Below are positions 55,961 to 63,626 of a stretch of 64,000 nt of DNA, in pieces (position 1 is the stretch's first letter; each line of letters starts with the position of its first letter). Location: the NCBI RefSeq assembly GCF_014961315.1, contig NZ_CP063141.1, positions 1,984,001 through 2,048,000 on the forward strand, in the 5' to 3' direction. The position numbers and the translations under genes were made by a program. The notes under the pieces were generated by a model. It was not told the DNA's origin. It saw nothing but the letters and a program-made list of their open reading frames with translations, and did no database searches. The stretch comes from Thermoflavifilum sp. (lineage in GTDB: Bacteria; Bacteroidota; Bacteroidia; Chitinophagales; Chitinophagaceae).

Positions 55961-56764
55961 ATGAATTTTAATCTCACGCAAATTCCGGCACGTACCCAGA
56001 AGCCGCGGAGTTACGGATTAACCATGGTCATGGATAAAGGCATGAGCGTATATGAAGCGCGCAATTTTTGTTCTGTTGCTGCTCCTCATGTCGATCTGGT
56101 AAAACTGGGATTCGGTACTTCATTCGTCACCCCCAACCTGAGAGAAAAAATTGCCGTTTACAAAGAACACGGCATACCGGTGTATTTTGGGGGCACCCTG
56201 TTTGAAGCTTTTATTATCCGTAACCAGTTTGAAGATTATATTCAACTTTTGCAGGAATATGAAATCGATTATATAGAAGTTTCAGATGGATCGATTACCA
56301 TTCCGCACAGCGAAAAATGCGGTTATATCGAAAAGCTTACTAAATATGGAACTGTATTAAGTGAGGTGGGATCGAAGGATGAAACAAATATTTTTCCACC
56401 TTATAAGTGGATTGAGTTGATGCGGGCCGAATTGAACGCCGGCGCATCTTATGTCATTGCCGAAGCTCGTGAGTCGGGAAATGTAGGCTTGTACAGAAGT
56501 TCGGGCGAAGTACGTCAGGGACTCGTGCAGGAAATTTTAACACAGATTCCCGATGAAAAAATCATCTGGGAAGCACCACAAAAAAGCCAGCAGCTGTATT
56601 TTCTTGAGCTGTTAGGCTGCAATGCCAACCTGGGCAATCTTGCTCCATCGGAAGTCATTCCGCTTGAGGCTATGCGTGTGGGTTTGCGGGGCGATACGTT
56701 TCACCTTTATTTGAATGGTTGTTCTCGATTCAAACGACCTCCAAAAAATAATCCTGCATCCTGA
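55961..56764 (+). CDS. comA: Phosphosulfolactate synthase family (ComA)
   Basis: 267 aa, a TIM barrel. ComA adds sulfite to phosphoenolpyruvate to give phosphosulfolactate, the first step of coenzyme M synthesis in methanogens. Family motifs are clear: VDLVKLGFGTSFV, PVYFGGTLFEAFI, IEVSDGSITI, VLSEVGSKD, YVIAEARESGNVGLY, EAPQKSQQLYF, NLGNLAPSEVIPLEA and RVGLRGDTFH. In Bacteroidota the likely use is sulfonate supply (sulfolactate or cysteate) for sulfonolipids, but ComB/ComC-like genes are not here. It is followed by aroE after ten nt, so co-transcribed. The role is inferred from family. Confidence 0.85.
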   Translation: MNFNLTQIPARTQKPRSYGLTMVMDKGMSVYEARNFCSVAAPHVDLVKLGFGTSFVTPNLREKIAVYKEHGIPVYFGGTLFEAFIIRNQFEDYIQLLQEYEIDYIEVSDGSITIPHSEKCGYIEKLTKYGTVLSEVGSKDETNIFPPYKWIELMRAELNAGASYVIAEARESGNVGLYRSSGEVRQGLVQEILTQIPDEKIIWEAPQKSQQLYFLELLGCNANLGNLAPSEVIPLEAMRVGLRGDTFHLYLNGCSRFKRPPKNNPAS

Positions 56765-56774
56765 TTGTTGCATC

Positions 56775-57509
56775 ATGGCACATCGTTTTGGCATTATTGG
56801 CTTTCCACTGGAACATTCTTTCTCGCCGGTATATTTCAACAATAAATTTCAGCAGGAAGGAAAGCATGATTATTTGTATGTAAAATGCCCTTTAAGCCGC
56901 ATTGAAGTATTTCCCGATTTACTGAAACAATATGACGATTGGGAAGGATTTAATGTAACTATTCCTTACAAAGAAAAGATCATTCCTTATTTAAATCAGT
57001 TGAGTGAACAGGCGGCTGCTATTGGTGCGGTGAATTGCATTCGTGTAACGAAAGGTGAAACGATAGGTTACAATACCGATGCTATAGGTTTTCAACGTTC
57101 GCTATTGCCTTTGCTCAAACCCATACACAGTCGTGCGCTGGTATTGGGAACAGGCGGTGCTTCCCGGGCTGTGACCTATGTGCTGCGTCAACTGCAAATC
57201 CCTTATCGATTGGTGAGCCGGCATCGCCAACCAGAGGTATTTACTTATGATGAGTTGAGTGCAGATATTGTTGCTGAGCATTTACTCATTATCAACACCA
57301 CGCCTGTAGGTATGTATCCTCATGTGGATGAGGCACCGCCTTTGCCTTATTCTTCAATAGGGCGGGATCATATTTTATTTGACCTGATTTACAATCCTCC
57401 GCTCACAAAGTTTCTGGAATATGGACAACAGCGGGGGGCACGTATTCAAAATGGATATGAAATGCTGATTCTACAGGCCGAAGCCTCATGGGAAATCTGG
57501 AACAGCTGA
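56775..57509 (+). CDS. aroE: Shikimate dehydrogenase
   Basis: 244 aa from the ATG at 56775 (MAHRFGIIGFPLEHSFSP); an earlier frame starts inside comA. It reduces 3-dehydroshikimate to shikimate with NADPH in chorismate synthesis. Substrate motif HSFSPVYFN with the two serines, catalytic Lys in FNVTIPYKEKII, NTDAIGF, and the NADP loop VLGTGGASRAVTYVL are visible. Slightly shorter than E. coli AroE (272), as is common in Bacteroidota. It lies ten nt downstream of comA. Chorismate is also the substrate for MqnA at 41958. Convergent with the M1 peptidase. Confidence 0.93.
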   Translation: MAHRFGIIGFPLEHSFSPVYFNNKFQQEGKHDYLYVKCPLSRIEVFPDLLKQYDDWEGFNVTIPYKEKIIPYLNQLSEQAAAIGAVNCIRVTKGETIGYNTDAIGFQRSLLPLLKPIHSRALVLGTGGASRAVTYVLRQLQIPYRLVSRHRQPEVFTYDELSADIVAEHLLIINTTPVGMYPHVDEAPPLPYSSIGRDHILFDLIYNPPLTKFLEYGQQRGARIQNGYEMLILQAEASWEIWNS

Positions 57510-57524
57510 ATGCCGGTTGTATGT

Positions 57525-59183
57525 TCATTGTTTATGCTTATCTGCAGGCGTCTGTTCAAATTGCTCCATGAGTATCTTGCCCGTGGGATCGAGTGAAACC
57601 CGCCGGGGTAGAAATTTACAGGGCATGGTAAAATCTTGTTGTTTCTGATGAAGGTGAATGGAAAATAAATGAGAATCGCCTTTTTGATCCCATGCCTGAA
57701 TCTCGACAGGCAGCTCGAAGGCTTCACCGGGTTGCAATTGCGTGATGTGCAGCATAAGTGTTTTTTGGATAGTATCATATTTCCAGTACCAGCTCAGGAC
57801 TGGATTCACTGCACGATATAGCCATTGTCTGAAAAATACTTCCAGGGAACGATGAGATACCTGTTCCATGATATGTATGAAATCTTCCGTTGATGCATTT
57901 TGATTGCGATAGTGCTGTACGTAGGTACGCATGCCTTTCCAGAAAAGCGAATCACCAATCATATTTTTCAGCATTTGCAACACGTAAGCACCCTTTTGAT
58001 AGCTGTCGGGATTCAGCAGCTGTTCAGGGTTTCGCGCATGGTAGTTAATTACTGGCGTTTGGTGCAATGAATCATAATGCAGAATTAATTTTCGATCATG
58101 TGCAAGGATATGTAGCAGGCTATCTTTCCCGAAAGCATGTTCGGCGAACGCTTCACTCATAAACGTGGCAAAGGCTTCACTGAGCCAGATGTGCGGCCAA
58201 TCGGTTTCCGTAACACAATCTCCGAACCACTGATGACCAATTTCGTGTGCAAGTGTAAGTGTTATTTGCTGCTTGCCGGAAATTAATCGTTCATCATAGA
58301 AAATACAACTTGCATTTTCCATTCCGCCATAGCGTGTGGTAGATTGTACGTTAGCCAGTTTTTCATAAGGAAACGGACCCAATAGTGAATCAAAATATTT
58401 TACAATAGCCGGCGCCACGCTGAAATCCAGAAAACCCTGCGATTTGTTTTCAGGATATACCCAGCTTTCTATGGGGACACTATTCACCGGTTGAAGGTAT
58501 TGTACGGCAAAAGGAGCTACACCAATCACCATTACTTTTGTAGGAATCGGAACTGATTCCCGCCAGTGTGTAAGCATGTATCCGTTGCGTAAATTTGTGC
58601 GTTCCATCAATCGGCCATTCGCAATTACCTGATCATGGCAGGGCGCCTCCACAAAAAAATCAACTGTTGCTTTATCTGAAGGATGATCATGAACAGGCAG
58701 CCAGTCGTGTGCACGCGCAGGCCAGTTGTCGCCGAAGTAGGTGTGTTCGCCAAACATGTTTTTTCCAATAATTAATCCATCTGCTGGACGACCATGATAG
58801 CGGATCGTTACTTCAGCTGTATCTCCCGGGGATAGGAGGCGTGGAAAATGTAATTCAATTTGTGCCGGGCTGGTGGTATAAGAAAGGGTTTCCTGCTGAT
58901 AGCGTACTTCATCTACATGCATACCTGTAGCATCGGTTGTGCTTGCTATATCAAAATCAAGCGGACAAGCTTGTATAGGCTTGCGAACGATAAAACGAAT
59001 ACGAGCTTCTGCTTGTATCTCAGCAGAAGAATCCTTTAGCGATATCCAGAATTGGTAATGCAATACATCAATGAGGGAATCTCGTGAAAGCGTTGCTGGA
59101 TGAGCATTTCCGCTATTACATATCCATAGCCCTATCATCAACAAAAACAATACACGGATATAGGATAAACGAAAAAGACGCAT
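57525..59183 (-). CDS. M1 family aminopeptidase, exported
   Basis: 552 aa. Signal peptide about 1-27 (ends NSGNAHP). M1 zinc metallopeptidase: exopeptidase motif GGMEN (286-290), zinc site HEIGHQWFGD (HEIGH 313-317) with the third ligand Glu336 in WLSEAFATF. The N-terminal beta-saddle domain (about 40-225) is typical. The protein is shorter than PepN (870) because it lacks the large C-terminal helical domain, resembling compact Bacteroidota members. Expected to trim peptides in the periplasm. It is convergent with aroE and starts 63 nt after the GT2 gene ends on the same strand. Confidence 0.93.
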   Translation of the reverse strand: MRLFRLSYIRVLFLLMIGLWICNSGNAHPATLSRDSLIDVLHYQFWISLKDSSAEIQAEARIRFIVRKPIQACPLDFDIASTTDATGMHVDEVRYQQETLSYTTSPAQIELHFPRLLSPGDTAEVTIRYHGRPADGLIIGKNMFGEHTYFGDNWPARAHDWLPVHDHPSDKATVDFFVEAPCHDQVIANGRLMERTNLRNGYMLTHWRESVPIPTKVMVIGVAPFAVQYLQPVNSVPIESWVYPENKSQGFLDFSVAPAIVKYFDSLLGPFPYEKLANVQSTTRYGGMENASCIFYDERLISGKQQITLTLAHEIGHQWFGDCVTETDWPHIWLSEAFATFMSEAFAEHAFGKDSLLHILAHDRKLILHYDSLHQTPVINYHARNPEQLLNPDSYQKGAYVLQMLKNMIGDSLFWKGMRTYVQHYRNQNASTEDFIHIMEQVSHRSLEVFFRQWLYRAVNPVLSWYWKYDTIQKTLMLHITQLQPGEAFELPVEIQAWDQKGDSHLFSIHLHQKQQDFTMPCKFLPRRVSLDPTGKILMEQFEQTPADKHKQ

Positions 59184-59246
59184 GGAAATAGTTTGATTTA
59201 TTATTCAACAATCCTTTACATCATGCGACCATATCGGTAGATGTAT

Positions 59247-60191
59247 TTATTCAAGACGTAATTTTTCTTCGATGAGGTATTGATTCCGCTCTGGTGCATT
59301 ACGTGTGATTAACTCGCCTAAGAACCCGGCCAGAAAGAGTTGTGAGCCGATGATCATGGCCAGCAAAGCCAGATAAAAAATGGGTCGTTCCGTCATGCGA
59401 TACTGAAAAAAAATGAATTTAGCTATGGTTAAATATACCGCAATCGCAAATCCAAAAATGAATGCGATGGTGCCCATGGTGCCGAAGAAATGCATGGGGC
59501 GTTTACCGAAACGTCCAACGAACACAATGGAAAGCAAATCCAGAAATCCGTTGATGAAGCGCTCCCAGCCAAATTTAGAACGACCGTATTTTCTGGGACG
59601 ATGTTCTACCACTTTCTCACCGATACGGGTGAATCCTGCCCATTTGGCGATAACGGGGATATAGCGGTGCATCTCGCCATACACTTCGATGCTTTTCACT
59701 ACTTTTTTACGATAAGCCTTCAATCCGCAGTTAAAATCATGCAATGGAATATGCGATATGCGTCGGGTAACCCAGTTAAAAAATCGAGAAGGGATATTTT
59801 TGGTAAGCAGGTTATCGTGGCGCTTTTTTTTCCATCCACTCACCAGATCATATCCCTGTGTGGTGATCATCTGATAGAGCGCGGGAATTTCATCCGGGCT
59901 GTCCTGTAAATCGGCATCCATGGTTATCACCACCTCTCCACAAGCATGGCGGAAACCTTCGTTCAGGGCGGCCGATTTCCCGTAATTGCGTTGAAAACGA
60001 ATGCCTTTCAGGGTAGAATATTGCATGGAAAGCTGCTGTATCACCTGCCAGGAATTGTCCGTTGAGCCGTCGTCAATAAGGATCATTTCATAAGTCCATC
60101 CGTTTGCCTCCATGACGCGGTGAATCCATGCGCAGAGTTCGGGCAATGATTCTGCTTCATCTTTCAAAGGAATGACAACTGAAATATCCAT
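59247..60191 (-). CDS. Dolichol-phosphate-mannose-type glycosyltransferase (GT2)
   Basis: 314 aa from the ATG at 60191 (MDISVVIPLKDEAESLPEL); a longer frame overlaps the previous gene. GT2 domain with LIDDGSTDNSW, VVITMDADLQDSPDEIP and the FNCGLKAYRKKV motif, then two transmembrane helices (MGTIAFIFGFAIAVYLTIAKFIF, and LALLAMIIGSQLFLAGFLGELI) and a short tail, the ArnC/GtrB/DPM1 layout. It makes a polyprenyl-phosphate sugar for lipid-linked transfer. It follows the DUF4199 gene by seven nt, within a pyrC-like, DUF4199, GT2 run. Confidence 0.9.
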   Translation of the reverse strand: MDISVVIPLKDEAESLPELCAWIHRVMEANGWTYEMILIDDGSTDNSWQVIQQLSMQYSTLKGIRFQRNYGKSAALNEGFRHACGEVVITMDADLQDSPDEIPALYQMITTQGYDLVSGWKKKRHDNLLTKNIPSRFFNWVTRRISHIPLHDFNCGLKAYRKKVVKSIEVYGEMHRYIPVIAKWAGFTRIGEKVVEHRPRKYGRSKFGWERFINGFLDLLSIVFVGRFGKRPMHFFGTMGTIAFIFGFAIAVYLTIAKFIFFQYRMTERPIFYLALLAMIIGSQLFLAGFLGELITRNAPERNQYLIEEKLRLE

Positions 60192-60198
60192 GGTATGG

Positions 60199-60729
60199 TC
60201 AACTTGCAGGCGGTGCCGATTTTCCTTCTTTACGGGCAAAAGCTGCACCAATCAACGAAGCGATAGCTCCAGCAATCAGGGTTCCAAATATAGTTCCGGC
60301 GAGCATAAATACCGAGAAATATTTTTCGGTGAAGCTCATAGCCATATTGATTTGTTCTTCGGTCATGGTACCCCGTTTTTCCATGGCTTCACGAGCCATC
60401 TGGAGGGATTGTTGCTTGAATCCCGGCACAAAAATCAGGAACAAAATTAAAAACAGCACATACAGCGAAGTAGTTACAGCTGTTGTTTTAAATCCATTGG
60501 CAAACAATTCTCCAAAGGTTACGCGATGTGCATTTGCCTTGCCATAAGCCTGCTGGGCGATGATAATTAAAACCACAAAAAGCAGGGTGGGTACCCATCG
60601 GGCAAATCCCTGCTGCGGAACGGCAAAAGCATAGTAAATGACAAACAGTACCATCATAATCACAGCGATCAATATGCCCCATTGCAGGTGTGTTTTCTGT
60701 GTTACAGGTGTTTGAGGTGATTGTTCCAT
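60199..60729 (-). CDS. DUF4199 membrane protein
   Basis: 176 aa. Four hydrophobic segments: ILIAVIMMVLFVIYYAF, WVPTLLFVVLIIIAQQAYG, AVTTSLYVLFLILFLIFVPG and FMLAGTIFGTLIAGAIASLIGAAF, with the conserved VTFGELFANGFKTTAV loop of DUF4199, a Bacteroidota-specific family of unknown role. It is between the pyrC-like gene (12 nt) and the GT2 gene (seven nt); this gene order is often seen in Bacteroidota, suggesting a membrane-related partner of the GT2 enzyme. Confidence 0.9.
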   Translation of the reverse strand: MEQSPQTPVTQKTHLQWGILIAVIMMVLFVIYYAFAVPQQGFARWVPTLLFVVLIIIAQQAYGKANAHRVTFGELFANGFKTTAVTTSLYVLFLILFLIFVPGFKQQSLQMAREAMEKRGTMTEEQINMAMSFTEKYFSVFMLAGTIFGTLIAGAIASLIGAAFARKEGKSAPPAS

Positions 60730-60741
60730 AGTGTATTGATT

Positions 60742-62019
60742 TTATTCAGGTGAGGAAGAATGTAATACCAGTTGATGCTTAGCAAATATACCGTAAACGA
60801 AACCCTTTAAACGCTGACCGATAAAAGGTGTTTGATGTGATCGGGAACGAATATGTTTTTCTTCGAAAGTCCATTCTTTGTCTGGATCAAAGATAGTGAG
60901 ATTTGCTTCTTTTCCAACAGCTATTTCCACTTCCGGCAATCCCAGCAGGCTTCTGGGTCGGGTGGTTAACATGGCGATTTTATCCAGTAGGTCGATGGTA
61001 GCTAATTCACGGTTCATGATACCGAAAAAACTTTCCATTCCAATCATTCCCGGTGCGGCATATTCGAACTCAAGCTGTTTGCTTTCGATGTCCTGTGGGC
61101 GGTGATGGGTGGCGAAAGCGTCGATGATTCCCGCAGCAACGGCTTGTTTCAGGGCATCCACATCTTCCTGTGACCGCAGGGGGGGTATCACTTTCAGGTT
61201 GGTATCATAATCTTCCAGGCAGGCATCGGTGAGTGCCAGATGATAAGCTGTGATGGAGCAGCTTACCTGCAGGCCTTCCTGTTTAGCCCGGGCGATGGCT
61301 TCTATGGCCTGTCGTGTGGATATACCGGTAAAATGGATGCGGGATGCAGCGTAGCGGGCCAGTTCCATATCCCTTTGCACTTGAATAAGTTCGCTGATGG
61401 CCGGGATCCCGGGCATGCCCAGACGTACCGAATGAATGCCCTCGTGCATGAGGCCATGTGTGGAGAGCGATTGATGATCGGGCAGCTGGATGATGGTGCC
61501 ATCAAAGGCGCGCACGTATTCTAAGGCTTTTAGCAACAATGCAGCTGATTGCACAGGCTGCCAGCCGTCGCTGAAGGCCACGGCACCGTGAGCGTACAAA
61601 TCGTATAATTCGGCAAGCGCCTTGCCTTCTAAGTCTTTGCTGATGGCTCCTAACGGGCGTATCGTAACCGGTAGTTCTCGCGATTTATGCAACAAGTAAT
61701 CTATCTCGGCTTTCGACTGAATCACGGGAATGGTGTTGGGTACCAGGCATACTTCGGTGAACCCGCCCGCAGCAGCTGCTGCACAACCGCTCCGCACATC
61801 TTCCTTTCGTTCAAAACCCGGATCCCCAAAATCGGCAAATAAATCTATCCATCCGGGCGATACGTGTGCATGAGGCAATTCAATACGCTCTGCCGTTTCA
61901 TCGTCTATCCGATCGGCAATGCGGTCAATATATCCGTTTACGATTAAGATATCGCAAGGAGCGGAAAGGGTATGGTGGCGGGAATCCACAATTTTTACCT
62001 GTGAGAGCAATACGCGCAT
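60742..62019 (-). CDS. Dihydroorotase-like protein lacking the zinc-site histidines
   Basis: 425 aa from the ATG at 62019 (MRVLLSQVKIVD). Overall it follows the dihydroorotase fold (DILIVNGYIDRIA, PGWIDLFADFGDPGFERKED, GGFTEVCLVPNT). In active enzymes the metal motif is HxHxR after GxID, but here residues 61-66 read FADFGD. Likewise TDHAPH reads THHRPQ (304-309) and PHHL reads AYHL (258-261). It is therefore probably a non-catalytic dihydroorotase homologue, as with the inactive PyrC-type subunits that support aspartate transcarbamoylase. No pyrB is adjacent. It leads a three-gene operon with DUF4199 and the GT2 gene. Confidence 0.87.
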   Translation of the reverse strand: MRVLLSQVKIVDSRHHTLSAPCDILIVNGYIDRIADRIDDETAERIELPHAHVSPGWIDLFADFGDPGFERKEDVRSGCAAAAAGGFTEVCLVPNTIPVIQSKAEIDYLLHKSRELPVTIRPLGAISKDLEGKALAELYDLYAHGAVAFSDGWQPVQSAALLLKALEYVRAFDGTIIQLPDHQSLSTHGLMHEGIHSVRLGMPGIPAISELIQVQRDMELARYAASRIHFTGISTRQAIEAIARAKQEGLQVSCSITAYHLALTDACLEDYDTNLKVIPPLRSQEDVDALKQAVAAGIIDAFATHHRPQDIESKQLEFEYAAPGMIGMESFFGIMNRELATIDLLDKIAMLTTRPRSLLGLPEVEIAVGKEANLTIFDPDKEWTFEEKHIRSRSHQTPFIGQRLKGFVYGIFAKHQLVLHSSSPE

Positions 62020-62094
62020 GGGAATAGCATCGTGAAAAACGGCTGTAAAAATACACATATCCGCTTATCCGCGTCGAGTTTTGAAATTAATGCT

Positions 62095-62102
62095 TAGCTT
62101 TG
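62095..62102 (+). promoter_or_regulatory. Candidate -7 element of tRNA-Pro promoter
   Basis: TAGCTTTG followed by C, 17 nt before the tRNA's first base. TTTTG is 11 nt upstream of it. Confidence 0.45.
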
Positions 62103-62119
62103 CAACCCTGATACGGGTT

Positions 62120-62197
62120 CGGGGAGTAGCTCAGCCCGGTTAGAGTACACGTCTGGGGGGCGTGTGGTCGCTGGTTCGAATCCAGTCTCCCCGACCA
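62120..62197 (+). tRNA. tRNA-Pro (GGG), CCA encoded
   Basis: 78 nt. Acceptor CGGGGAG pairs with CTCCCCG, discriminator A, then genomic CCA (62195-62197). The anticodon loop CTGGGGG gives anticodon GGG. The T arm holds GGTTCGAATCC. Followed by a terminator at 62203. Confidence 0.95.
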
Positions 62198-62202
62198 CAG
62201 AT

Positions 62203-62230
62203 GCCGGGATTCATATCCCGGCTCTTTTAT
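62203..62230 (+). terminator. Intrinsic terminator after tRNA-Pro
   Basis: GCCGGGAT, loop TCAT, ATCCCGGC: eight perfect pairs (62203-62222), followed by the T-rich TCTTTTATT. Confidence 0.8.
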
Positions 62231-62286
62231 TGATACAGGAAAATAATCGTCTGCTTTTGTGTTTCTCGCCGTAATTTCGTTTTCTG

Positions 62287-63624
62287 ATGAACAAACTCTG
62301 GCAAAAGCATATTCCCGTTGATGAAGCCGTAGAACGTTTCACCACAGCCAGCGACAGGCAGTTTGATCCTTTGCTTGCCCCCTTCGATATTCTGGGTTCG
62401 CTGGCACACATCCGTATGCTGGCTGCTGTAGGTTTACTGTCTGAATCGGAAGAGCAAATGCTCAGGCAGGAACTCCGGCGGATGTATGCAGATATCGAGC
62501 AAAATGGATTCAAGCTCGACGAAGGGGTGGAAGACGTGCATTCGCAGGTTGAATTCATGCTTACCCGACGGCTGGGTGATGTGGGCAAAAAAATCCACAG
62601 TGGCCGTTCACGCAATGATCAGGTGCTGGTCGATTTAAAATTGTTTTTACGGGCAGAAATCGAAAAGCTCGTGCATGAGCTGCATGCTTTTTTCAGGAAA
62701 CTCATCGACCTGAGCGAACAACATCGGGATGATTTAATGCCCGGATATACGCATCTTCAACTGGCTATGCCCTCTTCGTTTGGCTTATGGTTTAGCGCCT
62801 ATGCCGAAAGTTTGGTAGATGATATGCGGGTATTACGAGCAGCATTTGATGTGGTGAACAAAAATCCTTTAGGTTCGGCAGCCGGCTATGGTTCCTCGTT
62901 TCCACTCAATAGAAGGATGACTACTGCATTGTTGGGTTTTGATGATCTGCACTACAATGTGGTCTATGCCCAGATGAGTCGTGGTAAAACCGAAAAGATA
63001 GTTGCGCAGGCCCTTTCCTGCATTGCATCCACATTAGGCAGACTGGCCATGGATGTATGCCTGTACATGAATCCGCATTTTAATTTTGTTCATCTGCCCG
63101 ATGCATTTACAACCGGATCGTCTATCATGCCGCATAAGAAAAATCCGGATGTGTTTGAATTGGTTCGCGCCAGATGCAATCAGCTGCAGGCGCTGCCCTA
63201 CGAAATCACGCTGATGACCACCAATTTACCCTCGGGCTATCATCGCGATGTACAACTCATCAAAGAACATTTATTTCCCGCTTTGCAATCATTACGTGAT
63301 TGCGTGCAGATGCTGGATTTGATGTTTACGCATATAGAAGTTCGAAAAAATATTTTAGATGATCCCCGGTACCGGTATTTATTCAGTGTGGAAGAAGTGA
63401 ATCGTCGGGTATTGCAGGGCATACCTTTCCGTGATGCTTACCGGCAGGTAGCTGAAGAAATTGAGGCTGGTACATTTCAATACAGCGGGCAATTGCATCA
63501 TACCCATGAGGGAAGCATAGGCAATCTTTGTCTGGATGAAATCCAGCGCATGATGCAAGAACAAATCCAGAGCTTTCCTTTCCACAAGATTCATCAGGCG
63601 CTGGACCGTTTGCTTACCGATTGA
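62287..63624 (+). CDS. argH: Argininosuccinate lyase
   Basis: 445 aa. Splits argininosuccinate to arginine and fumarate. Fumarase-superfamily signature GSSIMPHKKNPDVFE (catalytic Ser loop) and the HSGRSRNDQVLVDLKL segment are present, plus PGYTHLQLAMPSSFGLW. N-terminal NKLWQKHIPVDEAVERFT resembles the Bacteroidota ArgH. It is a little shorter than E. coli (457). Convergent with the S9 peptidase, two bases between stops. Other arginine genes are not in the window. Confidence 0.95.
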   Translation: MNKLWQKHIPVDEAVERFTTASDRQFDPLLAPFDILGSLAHIRMLAAVGLLSESEEQMLRQELRRMYADIEQNGFKLDEGVEDVHSQVEFMLTRRLGDVGKKIHSGRSRNDQVLVDLKLFLRAEIEKLVHELHAFFRKLIDLSEQHRDDLMPGYTHLQLAMPSSFGLWFSAYAESLVDDMRVLRAAFDVVNKNPLGSAAGYGSSFPLNRRMTTALLGFDDLHYNVVYAQMSRGKTEKIVAQALSCIASTLGRLAMDVCLYMNPHFNFVHLPDAFTTGSSIMPHKKNPDVFELVRARCNQLQALPYEITLMTTNLPSGYHRDVQLIKEHLFPALQSLRDCVQMLDLMFTHIEVRKNILDDPRYRYLFSVEEVNRRVLQGIPFRDAYRQVAEEIEAGTFQYSGQLHHTHEGSIGNLCLDEIQRMMQEQIQSFPFHKIHQALDRLLTD

Positions 63625-63626
63625 AT

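Noticed and set aside
62120..62197. tRNA-Pro as a site of integrated element
   Set aside because: No integrase, direct repeat or foreign genes follow; the next gene is argH.
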